From: Fusobacterium sp. IOR10
GTDB lineage: Bacteria; Fusobacteriota; Fusobacteriia; Fusobacteriales; Fusobacteriaceae
Assembly (NCBI RefSeq): GCF_010367435.1
Contig: NZ_WJWY01000023.1
Span: 1-34,408 of the forward strand
Length of the DNA stretch: 34,408 nucleotides
Reading direction: 5' to 3'
In this document: positions 1-7,305 of the stretch, piece after piece
How positions within the stretch are numbered: the stretch's first letter is position 1
Layout of the letters: the number at the start of each line of letters is the position of its first letter
Notes under the pieces: model-generated
What the model was told of the DNA's origin: nothing
What the model saw: only the letters and a program-made list of their open reading frames with translations
Database searches by the model: none
Position numbers and translations under genes: made by a program

Positions 1-126
1 TTATATTGATTATTATAATAATCAGAGAATTAAAATAAAATTAAAAGGATTAACTCCTGCAGAATACAGGAATCAATCCTTAAATTAAATATTAAATTTC
101 ATGTCCAAGAAAATGGGTTCACTACA
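1..126 (+). mobile_element. Right end of an IS3-family (IS150-type) insertion sequence, truncated by the window edge
   Basis: The stretch holds the last codons of a transposase followed by a terminal repeat at 100-126. Read inward on the minus strand, that repeat begins TGTAGTGAACCCATTTTC. This matches the terminus at 34287 (TGTAGTGCACCCAAAATC) and the IS150-type pattern TGTAnTGnACCCA. The outer end at 126 lies only 14 bp from the stop codon of the RqcH gene, so the element sits directly behind that gene and may have displaced its terminator. The rest of the element is outside the window. The family call rests on the transposase tail and the repeat; no exact IS name can be given. Confidence 0.85.
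2..88 (+). CDS. IS3-family transposase, C-terminal fragment
   Basis: The frame from position 2 ends with TAA at 86-88 and encodes about 28 residues. They include YIDYYNNQRI and the motif GLTPAEYR. These are the usual last segments of the IS3/IS150-group integrase-core (DDE, rve) transposase, where a YNxxRxKxxLxGLTPxEYR pattern lies just after the catalytic glutamate region. The catalytic residues themselves are upstream of the window. The protein would act on the IS ends in cut-and-paste or circle-mediated transposition. The fragment looks intact up to its natural stop, so only the window edge truncates it. Confidence 0.85.
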   Translation, partial: YIDYYNNQRIKIKLKGLTPAEYRNQSLN

Positions 127-140
127 TAAAGGTGCTTTTC

Positions 141-1781
141 TTATATTTTTTTACTTGGAGTTTCCACTATAATTGCTTTAAATACATTATATGTTACAAA
201 ACCAAGAGGAGCTCCCTTTGGTTTATTTAAATTCTTTTTCTCTGTATAATCAACTGTTACTTTTTCTCCAACTGAAGCCTTTGAATAATGTGCTGCAAGT
301 TGTGCTATTTTCACAATAAACTCTTCAGAATCTTCAAAATCTTCCTTTCTCACTATTATATGAGAACCTGGTATATCTTTTATATGAAACCAAATATCAT
401 TTTTATTAGCAAATTTAAATGTCAAATAATCATTTTCCTTATTATTTCTACCAAAATAAATAATTTTATCTCCTAATTCAACTGTCCCATATGTTGGTTC
501 TTTGGCTTTTTTTTGTTTTTTTATTTTTCTTTTAACTTTAGATGTTATTATTTTTTCATCTGTTAATTCTGTTTCTATATTTTTTAATTGTTCAGTTGTT
601 TCACTTGTATTTATAAAGAATAAAACACTTTCTAAATATGACTTCTTATTTTTATATTCAATAATTCTTTCATTGGAAATTTCCAATCCTTTTTTCAATT
701 TAGAATATTTTTTATAAATTTTATTAAGATTACTTTGAGGACTTAAAAGTGGATCAATTTCTATTTCTATTTCTATTTCTTTTTCATTATAAAAATCGTA
801 AGCTTTTACACTTTTATCTCCCTTTTTCACAGAGTAAATAACTGATGCAAAGATATCTCCTAAAATTTTATAATCCTTATAATTAGCCATAATTATCATG
901 TCTTTTTCAATATTTTTAATTACTTTTTTTGATTTTTTTATTTCTTTTTCAACTTTAGACAATAATCTATTTTTTAATACTACAAGGGATGAAGCTAGTA
1001 ATTTTGAGTTTACATATTCTGTAACCATTTCATTAAAAGTTTCATAATCTTTTATTTCATCATATTCTTTAGGTTGTATTTCTAGAACTGTCCCTAACAT
1101 TGGAGTCCCATCTTTAAAATATATCCTAGATCTAATTGGTGCTTTTAAAATATTCTCTAAATCTTCATAGGATTTTAGAATTTCCACTGTTTTTTTCCCT
1201 ATTCCATCTATATTTTGTAATAGAGTATTTTCAATTAAATACTTATTAAATTTTTCCCTATTAGTTGATTCTGGATTTTCTTTTTGGGATACTATTGGTT
1301 GTGCATACTTAGCTCCCTTAAATAAAAATCTCAAAGCATTTTCTTCTATGGCAAACCTTTTTAATAACCCTATAATTTCTTCATTTTCATCTGTTAAAAT
1401 TATATTTGAACGCTTTCCCATTATTTCAAAATATAAATAATTTTTTTCATTCTCTCCTAAAGCATTAACCTTTAAAAAAGTAAATTTAAGTATTCTATCA
1501 TATCCTAATTGTTCTATTTTTTTTAAAGAGGAGTTAACTATGTATTTTCTTAAAATCATTAAAAAATTTGAGTTTTCCTCTATGATTCTTTCTTCTTTTT
1601 TATCTATTATATAGCATATTGGAAAAGACGGACTACATGAAAAATTTAATTTTTTTTTCCCAAAATGCAAACTTAAGGATAAAGTGGAATTTTGAAAAAT
1701 TTTTCCCACCTTTTTATTTAATATCTCTTCTTCCAATTCAGGAATAATCTTAGAAAGAGAAATTCCATCTAAATATAACAT
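141..1781 (-). CDS. rqcH: RqcH/Rqc2 homologue (NFACT family, formerly fibronectin-binding protein FbpA)
   Basis: This 546-residue protein has the full NFACT layout: an NFACT-N domain (about 1-180, with MGKRSNIILTDE at 121-132), a helix-hairpin-helix segment (about 188-213, IDGIGKKTVEIL), a long charged coiled coil (about 265-430), and a C-terminal NFACT-R domain with the diagnostic DIWFHIKDIPGSH at 462-474. The Asp-Arg pair at 95-96 (GYDRIL) corresponds to the DR pair that in bacterial RqcH is needed to recruit tRNA-Ala. By family knowledge the protein binds stalled 50S subunits and adds C-terminal alanine tails that mark the nascent chain for proteolysis. Older annotations call it a fibronectin-binding adhesin. 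The start ATG overlaps the stop of the MarR gene by one base (TAATG), so translation is probably coupled. Length and C-terminus are normal despite the IS immediately downstream. Confidence 0.93.
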   Translation of the reverse strand: MLYLDGISLSKIIPELEEEILNKKVGKIFQNSTLSLSLHFGKKKLNFSCSPSFPICYIIDKKEERIIEENSNFLMILRKYIVNSSLKKIEQLGYDRILKFTFLKVNALGENEKNYLYFEIMGKRSNIILTDENEEIIGLLKRFAIEENALRFLFKGAKYAQPIVSQKENPESTNREKFNKYLIENTLLQNIDGIGKKTVEILKSYEDLENILKAPIRSRIYFKDGTPMLGTVLEIQPKEYDEIKDYETFNEMVTEYVNSKLLASSLVVLKNRLLSKVEKEIKKSKKVIKNIEKDMIIMANYKDYKILGDIFASVIYSVKKGDKSVKAYDFYNEKEIEIEIEIDPLLSPQSNLNKIYKKYSKLKKGLEISNERIIEYKNKKSYLESVLFFINTSETTEQLKNIETELTDEKIITSKVKRKIKKQKKAKEPTYGTVELGDKIIYFGRNNKENDYLTFKFANKNDIWFHIKDIPGSHIIVRKEDFEDSEEFIVKIAQLAAHYSKASVGEKVTVDYTEKKNLNKPKGAPLGFVTYNVFKAIIVETPSKKI

Positions 1782-2455
1782 TAATTTTCCTTTCTAACTA
1801 CAATTATATTTTTAGCATCTAGTACATTTAATTCTAAAAGTTTCCCGTCTTCTTTTTTTAGAATTATTTTCTCATTTTCTTTTATGTTTTCTATCATTAA
1901 ATCATTACAGGAATTTATTCCATTTCCCATAAAATAATCTTGTACTATTGGTGTTCCTTTTATTTCAATTACAGATACTTTTGAGCCAATTGGAAAATCA
2001 GTTATTGAACTAGGTTTTAAAAATCTTGACTTATTTTTTAAATTTTCCAATATCTTTTCAAAAGTTTCTAAAAATACATTTAAATCATCTTCATTTATAT
2101 TTTCTGTAATAGTTGTCATTATTTTCTTGTGATAATTATTATGATATTCTAGTGCTTTTCTTCCTTTAGGAGTCAATGACACATACACTTTTCTTCTATC
2201 TATATTGGATCTAACTCTCATTGCAAATCCTTTTTCTTCTAGCTTTGTAATTGCAACTGTAGCTGTTCCCATTGTTATTCCCAATCTCTCAGATAAAGTA
2301 TTCATTGTTATTGAATCTTCACCCATAGCTTCTATTATGTGTAATTCTGTGTGGCTTAAACATTTAATTCCATTCTTTAAAGCTAAATCTTCAGACTCAT
2401 AAAATAATTTATAAAATTTTTCAAATATTTCATTTACTTCTTTTATATAAGACAT
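1781..2455 (-). CDS. MarR-family regulator with a C-terminal FeoA/SH3-like domain
   Basis: The 224-residue protein starts at ATG 2455, set by a perfect AGGAGG lying across the end of rpe; an upstream in-frame extension has no such site. Residues about 34-100 form a MarR winged helix, with the recognition helix near GTATVAITKLEEKGF and a wing containing DRR at 86-88. The helix and wing text resemble FabT-type MarR proteins. Residues about 150-221 look like the FeoA/DtxR-tail SH3 fold (FPIGSKVSVIEI, then GNGI, ending DAKNIIVV), an unusual addition for MarR. The ligand and operator are unknown. It sits between rpe and rqcH, one base from each neighbour, so it is transcribed with them and could be autoregulated only through the operon promoter. 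The MarR call is firm; the FeoA-like call is by eye. Confidence 0.85.
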   Translation of the reverse strand: MSYIKEVNEIFEKFYKLFYESEDLALKNGIKCLSHTELHIIEAMGEDSITMNTLSERLGITMGTATVAITKLEEKGFAMRVRSNIDRRKVYVSLTPKGRKALEYHNNYHKKIMTTITENINEDDLNVFLETFEKILENLKNKSRFLKPSSITDFPIGSKVSVIEIKGTPIVQDYFMGNGINSCNDLMIENIKENEKIILKKEDGKLLELNVLDAKNIIVVRKEN

Positions 2456-2456
2456 A

Positions 2457-3098
2457 CTATTCCTCCTTTTTAAGATTAGAGATTCTTTCTCTATAATCTC
2501 CTTTAAAAACATAAGAGCCTGCAACAAAAATATTAGCTCCAGCTTCCTTACATTTTATTATTGTTTTATCTGTGATTCCACCATCAACTTCTATGTCAAC
2601 GTCTTTATTCATTTTTCTAATTTCTTTTATTTTTTCAACTGAACTTTCTATAAAAGTTTGCCCTCCAAATCCAGGGTTAACACTCATTACTAAAACTAAA
2701 TCTAAATCATTTATTAAATATTTCAATGCATCTGGAGATGTTCCTGGATTTAAAGAAATCCCTGCTTTAACTCCATATGATTTTATTTGTTGAATAACCC
2801 TATGTAAATGATTTGTTGATTCTGCATGTACAACAATTATATCTGCACCTGCTTTTACAAAATCTTCTATATATCTTTCAGGATTCATTATCATTAAATG
2901 AACATCGAAGGGAAGTTTTGTCTTTTCTCTAACGCATTTTATTACTGGTGCTCCAAAAGTTATATTAGGAACAAAGGCTCCATCCATAACATCTATATGG
3001 ACCCAGTCTGCACCTGCTTTATCTATGCTTATAATCTCCTCCCCTAATTTGCTAAAGTCTGCTGATAGTATTGAAGGAGCTATTTTAATATTTTTCAT
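2457..3098 (-). CDS. rpe: Ribulose-phosphate 3-epimerase
   Basis: Interconverts ribulose 5-phosphate and xylulose 5-phosphate in the pentose phosphate pathway. The 213-residue TIM barrel carries the family motifs IAPSILSADF (6-15), the metal site H34/D36 in HIDVMDG, H67 in DVHLM, and D172 in IEVDGGIT; D36 and D172 are the acid/base pair of the family. The phosphate-binding segment NPGFGGQTF is intact. The start at 3098 is chosen because AGGTGG lies eight bases upstream; the ATG at 3116 lacks a site. This start overlaps the end of rsgA by 14 bases. The rsgA-rpe order is conserved in Firmicutes. The product also feeds the split transketolase encoded at 20271-22024. Confidence 0.96.
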   Translation of the reverse strand: MKNIKIAPSILSADFSKLGEEIISIDKAGADWVHIDVMDGAFVPNITFGAPVIKCVREKTKLPFDVHLMIMNPERYIEDFVKAGADIIVVHAESTNHLHRVIQQIKSYGVKAGISLNPGTSPDALKYLINDLDLVLVMSVNPGFGGQTFIESSVEKIKEIRKMNKDVDIEVDGGITDKTIIKCKEAGANIFVAGSYVFKGDYRERISNLKKEE

Positions 3099-3987
3099 GA
3101 TTTTTCCACCTTTCATCTTTTAATTTTTCATATACTTGTTTATAAAAATTATATCTTGTTTCAGATATTTCCCCACTTTTTACCTTTTCTTTTATTACAC
3201 AATTTGGTTCGTTAATATGTCTACAATCTAAATATTTACAACGATTTCCATCTTCAATTGAAAATTCTGAAAACAATGATATTAATTCATTATAGTCTTT
3301 TATTGGTGGCAACTCTATTGATGAAAAACCTGGTGTATCAATTACATAACCTCCACAAATAGATGGTAATAATTTAGAATCCCTTGTTGTATGTTTCCCA
3401 GCTTTTAACCTTTTACTTGTTTCTCCAACTACTAACTCTTTAGAATCTTGCAGAAAATTAAGAACACTTGATTTTCCAACTCCACTAGGTCCTCCAAAGG
3501 CTACTGTCTTATTTTTCATAATCTTTTCAAGACTATCTATACCTATTTTATCATATGTTGAAATTAAAAAAACAGGTATATTTATACTTTCTAAATATTT
3601 TAATTTTTCCTTTAACTGATTTTTTTCATCTTCTGATATTAAATCTATTTTGTTTATTACTACAATTGGAGCAACCTTATAATAAAAACTATTTAGCAAC
3701 AAAATATTTAATCTTCCAAAATCTATAGCTGGATCCTTTGTTGCAAATTGTATAACTAAAAAATCCACATTTGAAACTAAAGGTCTATTTATAATATTTT
3801 TTCTTTCATATATTTTTATTATATTTCCTTCTTCAGATATTTCTACAAAATCTCCCACAACACAGTTATCTTTTTTATCATTTCTTTTTAGAATTCCCCT
3901 AAGTTTACACTCATAAGTTTCATCTTCTGTTTTAACATAATAAAAACCTTGAACCTTATTAATTATTCTTCCTTTTATATATACCAA
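3085..3987 (-). CDS. rsgA: Ribosome small-subunit-dependent GTPase A
   Basis: This circularly permuted GTPase acts late in 30S subunit maturation. The 300-residue protein shows an N-terminal OB fold (about 1-65, GFYYV at 14-18), then the permuted GTPase motifs in the order G4 NKID (112-115), G1 GPSGVGKS (166-173) and G3 DTPGFSS (217-223), followed by a zinc knuckle with C250, C255, H257 and C263. The start is unclear. The listed TTG at 3987 has its AAGGAG abutting it with no spacer, which is poor for initiation. An in-frame AUA at 3978 has a nine-base spacer and fits the N-terminus of Bacillus RsgA better. The AAGGAG also overlaps the stop of the PASTA gene (TAAGGAG). Identity is secure; the exact N-terminus is not. 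Confidence 0.95.
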   Translation of the reverse strand: MVYIKGRIINKVQGFYYVKTEDETYECKLRGILKRNDKKDNCVVGDFVEISEEGNIIKIYERKNIINRPLVSNVDFLVIQFATKDPAIDFGRLNILLLNSFYYKVAPIVVINKIDLISEDEKNQLKEKLKYLESINIPVFLISTYDKIGIDSLEKIMKNKTVAFGGPSGVGKSSVLNFLQDSKELVVGETSKRLKAGKHTTRDSKLLPSICGGYVIDTPGFSSIELPPIKDYNELISLFSEFSIEDGNRCKYLDCRHINEPNCVIKEKVKSGEISETRYNFYKQVYEKLKDERWKNHEKY

Positions 3988-3991
3988 CTCC

Positions 3992-4696
3992 TTATTTGGA
4001 AATCACTAAATTTATACTAGAACCTGATGAAATTTTACTTTTAGTTTCTAGATTTGTATCCACAACAATCCCTGATTCAAGACCTTTGACTTCTATTGTT
4101 TCAACTTCTCCTATAAATATTGATTTCTTTTTTAATATTTCTTTAGCTTCTTCCAATGAAAAACCAATAATATCTGGAATTTCAACCATCTTGTTTGAAG
4201 TTCTGTTACTTGTTAATATGGATATCCCATCTTTAGAATTTACAATTTCTCCTGCTCTAGGATTAGTTGCTATTACTGAATTATAAGCAAGGGGATAATC
4301 TGTTCTTGCTATATTTTTTATTTTTATTCCTCTTTCTTCCAGTATTCTTTTCACTTGGAATAATTGTTGTCCAGAAAAATCAGGAACTTCATAATAATTT
4401 TCCCCAAGACTAATCCATATTTTAATAACTCTTCCCTTTTTTACAATATGACCAGCTTCTGGTTTTTGCATAAATATTTGTCCCACTGGTAATTTAGAAA
4501 AGTCTTTTCCTAATACTTCTACTTGTAGTACTCCCTTTGGAATTTTATCCTTTACTTCTTCTAGTGTCATTCCTTTAAAATCTGGATTAACATAAAAATT
4601 TTTGTTGAAATATTTATCTAAAAATATATTCATAGTAAAAAATAATGTTAACAATACTAGTATGCAGGAAAATCCTATTTGTAATTTTTTTTTCAT
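3992..4696 (-). CDS. Membrane-anchored PASTA-repeat protein without a kinase domain
   Basis: The 234-residue protein starts with a short basic cytoplasmic tip and one transmembrane helix (about 6-26). Three PASTA repeats follow (about 35-98, 102-164, 170-233), each with the usual pattern of a (V/I)PD-type start, a helix, and a closing strand after GxxV. PASTA repeats typically sit outside the cytoplasmic membrane and bind peptidoglycan fragments. Kinase motifs (DFG, HRD, a Gly-rich loop) are absent and the ORF is too short to hold them. The start ATG has a strong AGGAGG upstream. It heads the operon with rsgA and rpe, exactly where Bacillus and relatives have the PASTA kinase PrkC. Its role is probably cell-wall sensing or scaffolding, but this is inference. 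Confidence 0.88.
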   Translation of the reverse strand: MKKKLQIGFSCILVLLTLFFTMNIFLDKYFNKNFYVNPDFKGMTLEEVKDKIPKGVLQVEVLGKDFSKLPVGQIFMQKPEAGHIVKKGRVIKIWISLGENYYEVPDFSGQQLFQVKRILEERGIKIKNIARTDYPLAYNSVIATNPRAGEIVNSKDGISILTSNRTSNKMVEIPDIIGFSLEEAKEILKKKSIFIGEVETIEVKGLESGIVVDTNLETKSKISSGSSINLVISK

Positions 4697-4742
4697 TTTT
4701 CCTCCTGATTAGTACAAAAATTCTTTAATTGTACCTAGTAAA

Positions 4743-4771
4743 ATGTTATCATATAAATCTTAAAATATCAA
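4743..4771 (-). promoter_or_regulatory. Probable promoter for the PASTA-rsgA-rpe-marR-rqcH operon
   Basis: On the minus strand, TTGATA (4766-4771) and TAACAT (4743-4748) are separated by 17 bp. A TG one base before the -10 (4750-4751) makes it an extended -10 element. The site lies about 47 bp upstream of the PASTA gene start. The -10 matches the consensus at only four of six positions, so confidence is moderate. Confidence 0.5.
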
Positions 4772-4814
4772 TATTTAACTTGCTAAAACATACCTTAAAT
4801 GATAAAATAAAATG

Positions 4815-4820
4815 TATAAT
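4815..4820 (+). promoter_or_regulatory. Probable -10 element of the hpt-rsmA promoter
   Basis: A perfect TATAAT lies 45 bp upstream of the hpt start codon, in the divergent gap with the minus-strand operon. No good -35 is visible at the right distance (only weak ACCTTA-like sequence near 4792), so the promoter would lean on the -10 or on an activator. Confidence 0.5.
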
Positions 4821-4864
4821 TTATGATTAATTTTGTAAAGTTTAAATATATTCAGGAGGAAATT

Positions 4865-5392
4865 ATGGAAGGTAGTATAGAGATTTTAATCCCTAAAGAA
4901 AAAGTAGAATCACGTATCAAGGAATTAGCAAGTATAATTGCTGAAGATTATAAAGATAAAGATTTAGTTTGTGTTGGTCTTTTAAAAGGTTCTGTTATGT
5001 TTATGGCTGAGCTAACAAAGAGCATGAATATTGATTTAGCAATGGATTTTATGAAAGTTTCTAGTTATGGTGGAGGAATAGATTCTACAGGAGTCGTTAA
5101 AATACTAAAAGATGTTGATGAAGATTTAACTGGAAAAGATGTTCTTATTATAGAAGATATTATTGATACAGGTCTTACTATTGCTAATGTTAAAGATTTC
5201 TTAGTGAAAAAAATGCCTAATTCTATAAAGGTTTGCTCTCTTTTAGATAAACCTAGTAGAAGAAAAGTTGATGTTAAGGGAGAATATATCGGTTTTGAAA
5301 TTCCAGATGAATTCGTCGTTGGATATGGATTAGACTTAGATGAAAAATATAGAAACTTACCTTTCGTTGGAAAATTTATTCAAAAAAAATAG
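4865..5392 (+). CDS. hpt: Hypoxanthine(-guanine) phosphoribosyltransferase
   Basis: Purine salvage: converts hypoxanthine or guanine plus PRPP to IMP or GMP. The 175-residue protein has the PRPP-binding loop IEDIIDTGLT (96-105), the LKGS segment (40-43), and the flexible-loop SSYGG (66-70). Length and motifs match the bacterial Hpt family. The start at 4865 is fixed by AGGAGGA ending about five bases upstream; an upstream in-frame ATG at 4823 has no ribosome site and would add 14 non-family residues. It is the first gene rightward of the divergent promoter, with rsmA eight bases downstream. Confidence 0.95.
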   Translation: MEGSIEILIPKEKVESRIKELASIIAEDYKDKDLVCVGLLKGSVMFMAELTKSMNIDLAMDFMKVSSYGGGIDSTGVVKILKDVDEDLTGKDVLIIEDIIDTGLTIANVKDFLVKKMPNSIKVCSLLDKPSRRKVDVKGEYIGFEIPDEFVVGYGLDLDEKYRNLPFVGKFIQKK

Positions 5393-5400
5393 GAGATATA

Positions 5401-6195
5401 ATGTCATTTAAACATAAAAAAAAATATGGTCAAAATTTTTTAACTGATCAAAATAATATATTAGATATGATAATTGAAGTTTCAAATCCTTGTGAAAATG
5501 AGGAGATTTTAGAAATAGGTCCTGGAGAAGGGGCTTTAACTGAACTTTTATTAAAAAAATCTAAAAGAGTAAATTGTGTTGAAATTGACACTGATTTAGA
5601 AAAACTTCTTAAAGCAAAATTTGAAAATGAAAAGAAATTTAACTTAATTATGGGAGATATATTAGAGGTAGATTTAAATGAAGTTTTAGTTTCAAATACT
5701 AAAGTCATTGCTAATATTCCTTATTACATTACCTCTCCAATAGTTAATAAATTAATTTCTCATAGAGACAAAATCAACGAAATTTATTTAATGGTTCAAA
5801 AGGAAGTTGGAGAAAGAATTTGTGCTACTTCTGGAAAAGAAAGAAGTATCCTTACGCTAGCTGTTGAATTTTTTGGAAAAGGAGAATATCTATTCACTAT
5901 TCCAAAGGAATCTTTCACACCAATTCCTAAAGTTGATTCAGGATTTATTTCTATAAAACTACACAAAGATAAAAAATATGAAAATGAAATTTCAGAGGAA
6001 TTATTTTTTAAATATGTAAAAGCATCTTTTTCAAACAAGAGAAAAAATATTGTAAATAATTTATCAACTCTACATTTTTCTAAAGATTTTATAAAAGAAA
6101 AATTAGAAATTTTGGGAATATCTCCAAATGAAAGAGCTGAAAATATAACTATTGATAAATTTATAGAATTAGCTAACTTATTTGAAAACAAATAA
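5401..6195 (+). CDS. rsmA: 16S rRNA dimethyladenosine transferase (KsgA)
   Basis: Dimethylates two adjacent adenosines in the 3'-terminal hairpin of 16S rRNA using S-adenosylmethionine, a late 30S assembly step. The 264-residue protein begins with the family's KKYGQNFLTDQN (8-18), has SAM motif I EIGPGEG (38-44), the acidic end of strand 2 (EID, 61-63), and motif IV NIPYYI (105-110), the catalytic aromatic signature. The C-terminal helical domain is complete. AGGAG lies about six bases before the ATG and the gene follows hpt by eight bases. It is closed by a strong hairpin terminator just after the stop codon. Confidence 0.97.
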   Translation: MSFKHKKKYGQNFLTDQNNILDMIIEVSNPCENEEILEIGPGEGALTELLLKKSKRVNCVEIDTDLEKLLKAKFENEKKFNLIMGDILEVDLNEVLVSNTKVIANIPYYITSPIVNKLISHRDKINEIYLMVQKEVGERICATSGKERSILTLAVEFFGKGEYLFTIPKESFTPIPKVDSGFISIKLHKDKKYENEISEELFFKYVKASFSNKRKNIVNNLSTLHFSKDFIKEKLEILGISPNERAENITIDKFIELANLFENK

Positions 6196-6200
6196 ATGAA

Positions 6201-6245
6201 AAAATAAGGCTGAATATTAAAATTTATTCAGTCTTATTTTATAAT
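6201..6245 (+). terminator. Rho-independent terminator after rsmA
   Basis: Positions 6201-6216 pair with 6225-6240 in a 16-bp stem (one G-U pair) around the GGCTGAAT/ATTCAGTC core, with an eight-base loop and a U-rich 3' arm. It lies between the rsmA stop and the DUF4911 start only 14 bp further on. I see no promoter in that gap, so the downstream operon must use a promoter inside rsmA or partial read-through. Confidence 0.85.
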
Positions 6246-6258
6246 TAGGAGTGTTTAT

Positions 6259-6498
6259 ATGAAAAGTTATGAATTTTTTATTCAAACTAGAAAAGAAGAT
6301 ATTGATTTTATTAATAAAATCATGGAAGCTTATGAAGGTATTGGAGTTGTAAGAACCAACGATCCTAAAAAAGGATTAATTACAATAATTACCACTACAG
6401 ATTTTAAAGACATAGCAAAGGAAATAATCCTTGATTTGGGAGAAAATTATGTTGAAATTGAAATTCTTAGTGAAGGTTTGTGGAATGGTAATTTATAA
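6259..6498 (+). CDS. Small DUF4911-type protein
   Basis: A 79-residue acidic alpha/beta protein with no signal peptide, membrane helix or cysteine. The text (MKSYEFFIQTRKEDIDFIN, a GVVRTNDPKKG turn, then TIITTTDF) fits the small DUF4911 family that recurs in Fusobacteria and clostridia next to rsmA, rimM or trmD. Beta-alpha-beta spacing suggests an ACT-like or ferredoxin-like fold, but that is a guess. AGGAG lies nine bases before the ATG. It begins a seven-gene plus-strand run and overlaps no neighbour. Function is unknown; context hints at ribosome or tRNA maturation. Confidence 0.75.
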   Translation: MKSYEFFIQTRKEDIDFINKIMEAYEGIGVVRTNDPKKGLITIITTTDFKDIAKEIILDLGENYVEIEILSEGLWNGNL

Positions 6499-6516
6499 TA
6501 AAAACGGAGGTTATAA

Positions 6517-6756
6517 ATGGAACGATTAGAAAATTTACTAAAATATATTTTAAGTGGTCTTGTTGAACATGAAGAATTAATAAGAATCTCTTATGAACTT
6601 ATAGACGATACTGTTATCTTCAAAGTTAATGTTGCTAAGGGAGAAATGGGAAGAGTTATTGGTAAAAATGGTCTCACTGCTAATGCTATCAGAGGAGTTA
6701 TGCAAGCTGCAGGTGTTAAAGACAAATTAAATGTTAATGTGGAATTTTTAGATTAG
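6517..6756 (+). CDS. khpA: KH-domain RNA-binding protein KhpA
   Basis: A 79-residue single type II KH domain with the RNA-gripping GxxG loop as GKNG (49-52) inside GRVIGKNGLTANAIRG. In Firmicutes KhpA forms a complex with KhpB (Jag/EloR), affects cell length and division, and binds many RNAs. The gene usually lies between rpsP and rimM; here it precedes rimM by eight bases while rpsP and ffh are absent. CGGAGG stands eight bases before the ATG. Family and position agree, so the call is firm. Whether a KhpB partner exists cannot be seen here. Confidence 0.93.
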   Translation: MERLENLLKYILSGLVEHEELIRISYELIDDTVIFKVNVAKGEMGRVIGKNGLTANAIRGVMQAAGVKDKLNVNVEFLD

Positions 6757-6764
6757 GAGAAAAA

Positions 6765-7283
6765 ATGAATTTAGTTACTATTGGAAAAATATCTGGAACT
6801 CACCATTTAAAAGGTGTTGTAAAATCAAATCTTAATATAAGCGATCCCAATGTACTTATTAATGAAAAAGTTTTAATTGTAAAAGCTACTGGGGAAAAGA
6901 TTATACTTACAGTCACTAAAGTATCTAGACTTGTTGGAGAAAAATATACAATTGAATTTGCAGAAATTAAGAATAAAACAGAAGCTAATATCTTACATAA
7001 TGGAATAATAAAAGTAAATAGAAATGTTTTAGGATTAGCTGAAGGGGAATATCTATTGCAAGATCTTCTTAAAATGAAAGTTTTTTTAGAAGATGAGACT
7101 TTTATTGGAACTGTCACAGAGGTTTTTGATACTGCTGCTCATGATATTATTGTAGTTACTGATAATGATTATGAAGCTATGATTCCTAAAATAGAACCTT
7201 TCATTAAAGATATTAATTTTTCTGAAAACAAAATAGTTGTGGATCTTTGGGAAGGTATGAGAGAATTAAAAATAAAAAAATAA
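6765..7283 (+). CDS. rimM: 16S rRNA processing protein RimM
   Basis: RimM binds ribosomal protein S19 and the 30S head during assembly. The 172-residue protein has the two expected parts: an N-terminal beta barrel starting LVTIGKISGTHHLKGVVK-like text with the glycine turn, and a C-terminal PRC barrel (from about residue 90, GEYLLQDLLKMKVF, to IPKIEPFIKDIN and the closing VDLWEGM). AGGAG precedes the ATG by six bases. The khpA-rimM-trmD order is the standard bacterial arrangement, which supports the call. Confidence 0.95.
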   Translation: MNLVTIGKISGTHHLKGVVKSNLNISDPNVLINEKVLIVKATGEKIILTVTKVSRLVGEKYTIEFAEIKNKTEANILHNGIIKVNRNVLGLAEGEYLLQDLLKMKVFLEDETFIGTVTEVFDTAAHDIIVVTDNDYEAMIPKIEPFIKDINFSENKIVVDLWEGMRELKIKK

Positions 7284-7305
7284 CTTAAATATAAAGGGGT
7301 ATAAT

